Assembly (NCBI GenBank): GCA_947457745.1
Contig: CANGWT010000078.1
Span: 1-7,498, forward strand
Origin: Burkholderiaceae bacterium
GTDB taxonomy: Bacteria > Pseudomonadota > Gammaproteobacteria > Burkholderiales > Burkholderiaceae
Direction: 5' to 3'
DNA: 7,498 nucleotides
Shown: positions 5,587-7,498 of the stretch, piece by piece
Numbering within the stretch: position 1 is the first letter of the stretch
Layout: every line of letters starts with the position of its first letter
Program-made: the position numbers and the translations under genes
The notes under the pieces: model-generated
Seen by the model: the letters and a program-made list of their open reading frames with translations, nothing else
What the model was told of the DNA's origin: nothing
The model's database searches: none

Positions 5587-7103
5587 CATGCCACCTCGCT
5601 TGCTTGACGCAAATGCCAATCACTATTTTGCTGATATTGATGTGCCACTTGAAGTAAGCGCGCCTCAGAAAAATAATTGCCAATGAACTGCATACCAATC
5701 GGCAAATTACTTGTATTAAAGCCGCAAGGAACACTCATCGCAGGCAGCCCTGCTAAGTTGGTGGAGAGTGTGTAAATGTCTTCTAAGTACATTTGTACCG
5801 GGTCTTTTGATTTTTCACCTAAGCGCCATGCAACATCTGGGGTAACTGGCCCTAGGATGACATCGCATTTCTCAAATGCCGCTTGGAAGTCTGCTGCAAT
5901 AATGCGACGAATTTTTTGAGCCTGCAAATAATAAGCATCGTAATAGCCATGACAAAGTACATAAGTGCCAACCAGGATGCGACGCTTTACTTCTGCGCCA
6001 AATCCTTCGGTGCGTGATTTCTTATACATATCAGATAAATCACGGTATTCATTTGCGCGGTGTCCATAACGTACGCCATCAAAGCGACTCAAATTACTTG
6101 ATGCTTCAGCTGGAGCTAAAACGTAATAGACCGGAATCGATAGCTTAGTTTTCGGCAAGCTCACCTCAAGCAACTCTGCGCCCAATTCTTGCAAAGCTTT
6201 TGCTGCAGCATTCACTGAATTAGCCACTTCCTGCGCAAGACCTTCCGCAAAGAACTCTTTTGGCAAGCCCACTCTCAATCCGTCTAAAGGCTTTGCTGGG
6301 TTAGTGCTGCCTTTTTTCCAAGGCTGGGTGAGATAGCGCCCATAGTCTTCTCCAGAATCAGCCAAGGAGGTTGAATCGCGTGGATCATGTGAGGACATCG
6401 CCGAGAGCAATAAAGCGCAATCTTCAGCTGTTTTTCCCATTGGACCCGCCTGATCCAGAGAGGAGGCATAAGCAATCATCCCATAACGAGAAACACGCCC
6501 ATAGCTTGGCTTGATACCAGTCAGCCCGCAAAAGGCTGCTGGCTGACGTATTGAGCCGCCAGTATCTGTGCCGGTTGCAATGGGAGCCAATCCTGCTGCC
6601 ACTGCCGCCGCAGATCCTCCAGAAGAGCCACCAGCAACATATTCTGAATTCCAGGGATTTAAAACTGGTCCATAGGCTGAATTTTCATTAGAGGAGCCCA
6701 TTGCGAACTCATCCATATTGGTCTTGCCAAGGCAAACCATGCCGGCACCATTCGGGTTCAGCTCGTCCGGAATGCCTAGATTAGAGACTACTGTCGCATC
6801 AAATGGGCTGAGGTAACCCTCCAGCATTTTGGATGCTGCAGTGGACCTCCAACCGCGCGTCACAAAGACATCCTTATGGGCAACTGGAATTCCGGTCAAC
6901 TTTCCACCCTTACCAGAGGCCAATATTGAATCTGCTTTAGATGCTTGCTCCAAGCTTAAGTGAGCACTTACATCAAGATAAGCATTCCAGCGCTTTCCAG
7001 CTTCAATGCGGCTTAGAAAGTACTGCGTCAGCTCAACGCTAGTGACCTCTTTAGCGGCCAATGCTTTAGCCATTAATGCAACGGGGGTTTGATGCCAGCT
7101 CAT
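5586..7103 (-). CDS. gatA: Aspartyl/glutamyl-tRNA(Asn/Gln) amidotransferase subunit A (glutaminase)
   Basis: GatA hydrolyses glutamine and channels the ammonia to GatB. The 505-residue product has the amidase-signature fold with its Ser-cisSer-Lys triad visible: K77 in GIPVAHKDVF, S160 in AGGSSGGSAAAVAAG, and nucleophile S184 in DTGGSIRQPAAFCG. Further family blocks are GKTNMDEFAMGSSNENSAYGPVLNPWN, KPSYGRVSRYGMIAYASSLDQAGP, and GPVTPDVAWRLGEK with NLAGLPAMSVPCGF near the end. It is slightly longer than many GatA proteins. Part of this is an extra eight residues before GKTNMDEF (region NLGIPDELNPNGAGM, 108-122), inferred because the K77-S160 distance is 83 rather than the 75 of Staphylococcus aureus GatA. 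All catalytic residues are intact. The ATG at 7103 forms an ATGA overlap with the gatC stop and is preceded by GGTGATC, so the start is secure. Confidence 0.97.
   Translation of the reverse strand: MSWHQTPVALMAKALAAKEVTSVELTQYFLSRIEAGKRWNAYLDVSAHLSLEQASKADSILASGKGGKLTGIPVAHKDVFVTRGWRSTAASKMLEGYLSPFDATVVSNLGIPDELNPNGAGMVCLGKTNMDEFAMGSSNENSAYGPVLNPWNSEYVAGGSSGGSAAAVAAGLAPIATGTDTGGSIRQPAAFCGLTGIKPSYGRVSRYGMIAYASSLDQAGPMGKTAEDCALLLSAMSSHDPRDSTSLADSGEDYGRYLTQPWKKGSTNPAKPLDGLRVGLPKEFFAEGLAQEVANSVNAAAKALQELGAELLEVSLPKTKLSIPVYYVLAPAEASSNLSRFDGVRYGHRANEYRDLSDMYKKSRTEGFGAEVKRRILVGTYVLCHGYYDAYYLQAQKIRRIIAADFQAAFEKCDVILGPVTPDVAWRLGEKSKDPVQMYLEDIYTLSTNLAGLPAMSVPCGFNTSNLPIGMQFIGNYFSEARLLQVAHQYQQNSDWHLRQASEVA
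5591..5597 (-). promoter_or_regulatory. Ribosome binding site of gatB, inside the gatA 3' end
   Basis: The minus strand reads GAGGTGG, a strong match to the anti-Shine-Dalgarno, within the last codons of gatA. Measured from GAGG, the second ATG (5586) is seven bases away and the first (5589) only four. This decides the start in favour of 5586 and fits translational coupling of gatB to gatA. Confidence 0.65.
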
Positions 7104-7393
7104 TCGATCACCCGTGGAACCAAAAAGTAGCCATCCTGTACAGCAGGGGCAGATTGCATATTTTCGGCGCGATGATCTACTTCTGTCACCGCGTCACTTC
7201 GCAAGGGTTGCGCCAAATCGCGCAAAAAGAGGATAGGGTGCGCCAAGGGGGCGAGGCCGCTTGTATCGACAGCCTGCATCTCCTCTACTAAAGCAAACAC
7301 GGCCTGTAATTGAGGTAATACCGCCTCGGCTTCTGCCTGACTTAAGTCAAGGCTGGAAAGGTGCGCAATGCGCTGGACATCATTAAGTTTCAT
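7100..7393 (-). CDS. gatC: Aspartyl/glutamyl-tRNA(Asn/Gln) amidotransferase subunit C
   Basis: GatC is the small subunit that wraps around GatA, stabilises it and holds it to GatB. The 97 residues are the usual family length. Recognisable segments are the N-terminal helix MKLNDVQRIAHLSSLDLSQAEAE, the second helix QLQAVFALVEEMQAVDTSGL, then LAHPI, PLRSDAVTE, and the C-terminal block APAVQDGYFLVPRVIE that closes most GatC proteins. It is the first gene of the gat cluster and its stop overlaps the gatA start (ATGA). No Shine-Dalgarno sequence precedes the ATG: the ten bases before it are CTAGCGCCCC on the minus strand. The conserved N-terminus nevertheless starts exactly here. The cluster is transcribed away from mreB. 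Confidence 0.95.
   Translation of the reverse strand: MKLNDVQRIAHLSSLDLSQAEAEAVLPQLQAVFALVEEMQAVDTSGLAPLAHPILFLRDLAQPLRSDAVTEVDHRAENMQSAPAVQDGYFLVPRVIE
7106..7112 (-). promoter_or_regulatory. Ribosome binding site of gatA, inside the gatC 3' end
   Basis: The minus strand reads GGTGATC just before the ATG at 7103. It matches seven consecutive bases of the extended Shine-Dalgarno consensus (GGAGGTGATC), in a register that leaves seven bases between the GG and the start codon. With the ATGA stop/start overlap this points to coupled translation of gatC and gatA. Confidence 0.6.
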
Positions 7394-7455
7394 GGGGCGC
7401 TAGAGTATCATTCATAAATATATTTTTTAACACTTACTTATTTTCCCACTACATC
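7394..7455. promoter_or_regulatory. Divergent promoter region between gatC and mreB
   Basis: These 62 bases must carry the signals for both divergent genes, unless they lie inside the coding sequences. The centre is very AT-rich and contains the perfect palindrome AAATATATTT (7416-7425), which gives TATATT, a five-of-six match to the -10 consensus, on either strand. On the minus strand GATACT ends ten bases before the gatC ATG and is another weak -10 candidate. No matching -35 hexamer was found for any of these, so the individual assignments are tentative. Confidence 0.4.
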
Positions 7456-7498
7456 ATGTTTGGTTTTTTTCGCAGCTACTTTTCTAATGACCTGGCCA
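7456..7498 (+). CDS. mreB: Rod-shape-determining protein MreB, first 14 codons only
   Basis: The ATG at 7456 opens a frame reading MFGFFRSYFSNDLA to the right edge. This closely resembles the N-terminus of betaproteobacterial MreB (FRSYFSNDLA followed by IDLGTANT in the family), the actin-like filament protein that guides lateral cell-wall synthesis and rod shape under the inner membrane. Only 43 bases are inside the window, so the call rests on this short match. It is supported by the frequent divergent arrangement of gatCAB and mreB in betaproteobacteria, recalled rather than searched. No Shine-Dalgarno is evident just upstream (TTTTCCCACTACATC). The nucleotide-binding motifs would lie beyond the edge. 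Confidence 0.85.
   Translation, partial: MFGFFRSYFSNDLA

Noticed and set aside
5587..5619. Upstream gatB start giving a 500-residue protein, or the adjacent ATG at 5589
   Set aside because: The upstream start lies inside gatA in another frame and adds non-family residues. The ATG at 5589 is too close to GAGG compared with the ATG at 5586.

Overview
The window looks like a chromosomal core region of a betaproteobacterium in the Burkholderiales, most like Polynucleobacter. This rests on remembered family resemblance, not on a search. The grounds are the MreB N-terminus MFGFFRSYFSNDLA, a DksA with a Lys/Ala/Thr-rich N-terminal tail and a C-T-S-A remnant of the zinc finger, a gatC-gatA-gatB cluster divergent from mreB, and base composition that appears a little below 50% GC. 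Eight genes lie on the minus strand and the first codons of a ninth lie on the plus strand. There are no tRNA or rRNA genes, insertion sequences, CRISPR arrays or prophage genes, and no gene-free stretch longer than about 115 bases.

From right to left, the direction of transcription of the minus strand: gatC, gatA and gatB (7393-4117) encode the GatCAB tRNA-dependent amidotransferase. Their junctions overlap by 4 bases and then 1 base, as expected for translationally coupled subunits. After 36 bases comes a DUF484 gene (4080-3406). Its end overlaps the start of xerC (3425-2424), the chromosome-dimer-resolving tyrosine recombinase, by 20 bases. After 66 bases comes a COG0523 (CobW/YjiA/ZNG1-like) GTPase with a CxCC motif and a histidine-rich loop (2357-1317). 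A 113-base gap containing an AT-rich inverted repeat precedes dksA (1203-715), and argB (687 to beyond the left edge) follows after 27 bases. At the right edge, mreB starts at 7456 on the plus strand, separated from gatC by a 62-base AT-rich divergent region.

The roles are housekeeping: amidation of mischarged tRNA, chromosome dimer resolution, metal handling, stringent-response control of RNA polymerase, arginine biosynthesis and cell shape. No convincing new system is visible. The point most worth a second look is the adjacency of a metal-chaperone-type GTPase and a DksA that has lost three of its four zinc-binding cysteines, although that DksA form is probably normal for this lineage. Smaller points are an 8-residue insertion in GatA, the inverted repeat upstream of dksA, and divergent gatC and mreB starts that both lack a visible Shine-Dalgarno sequence.
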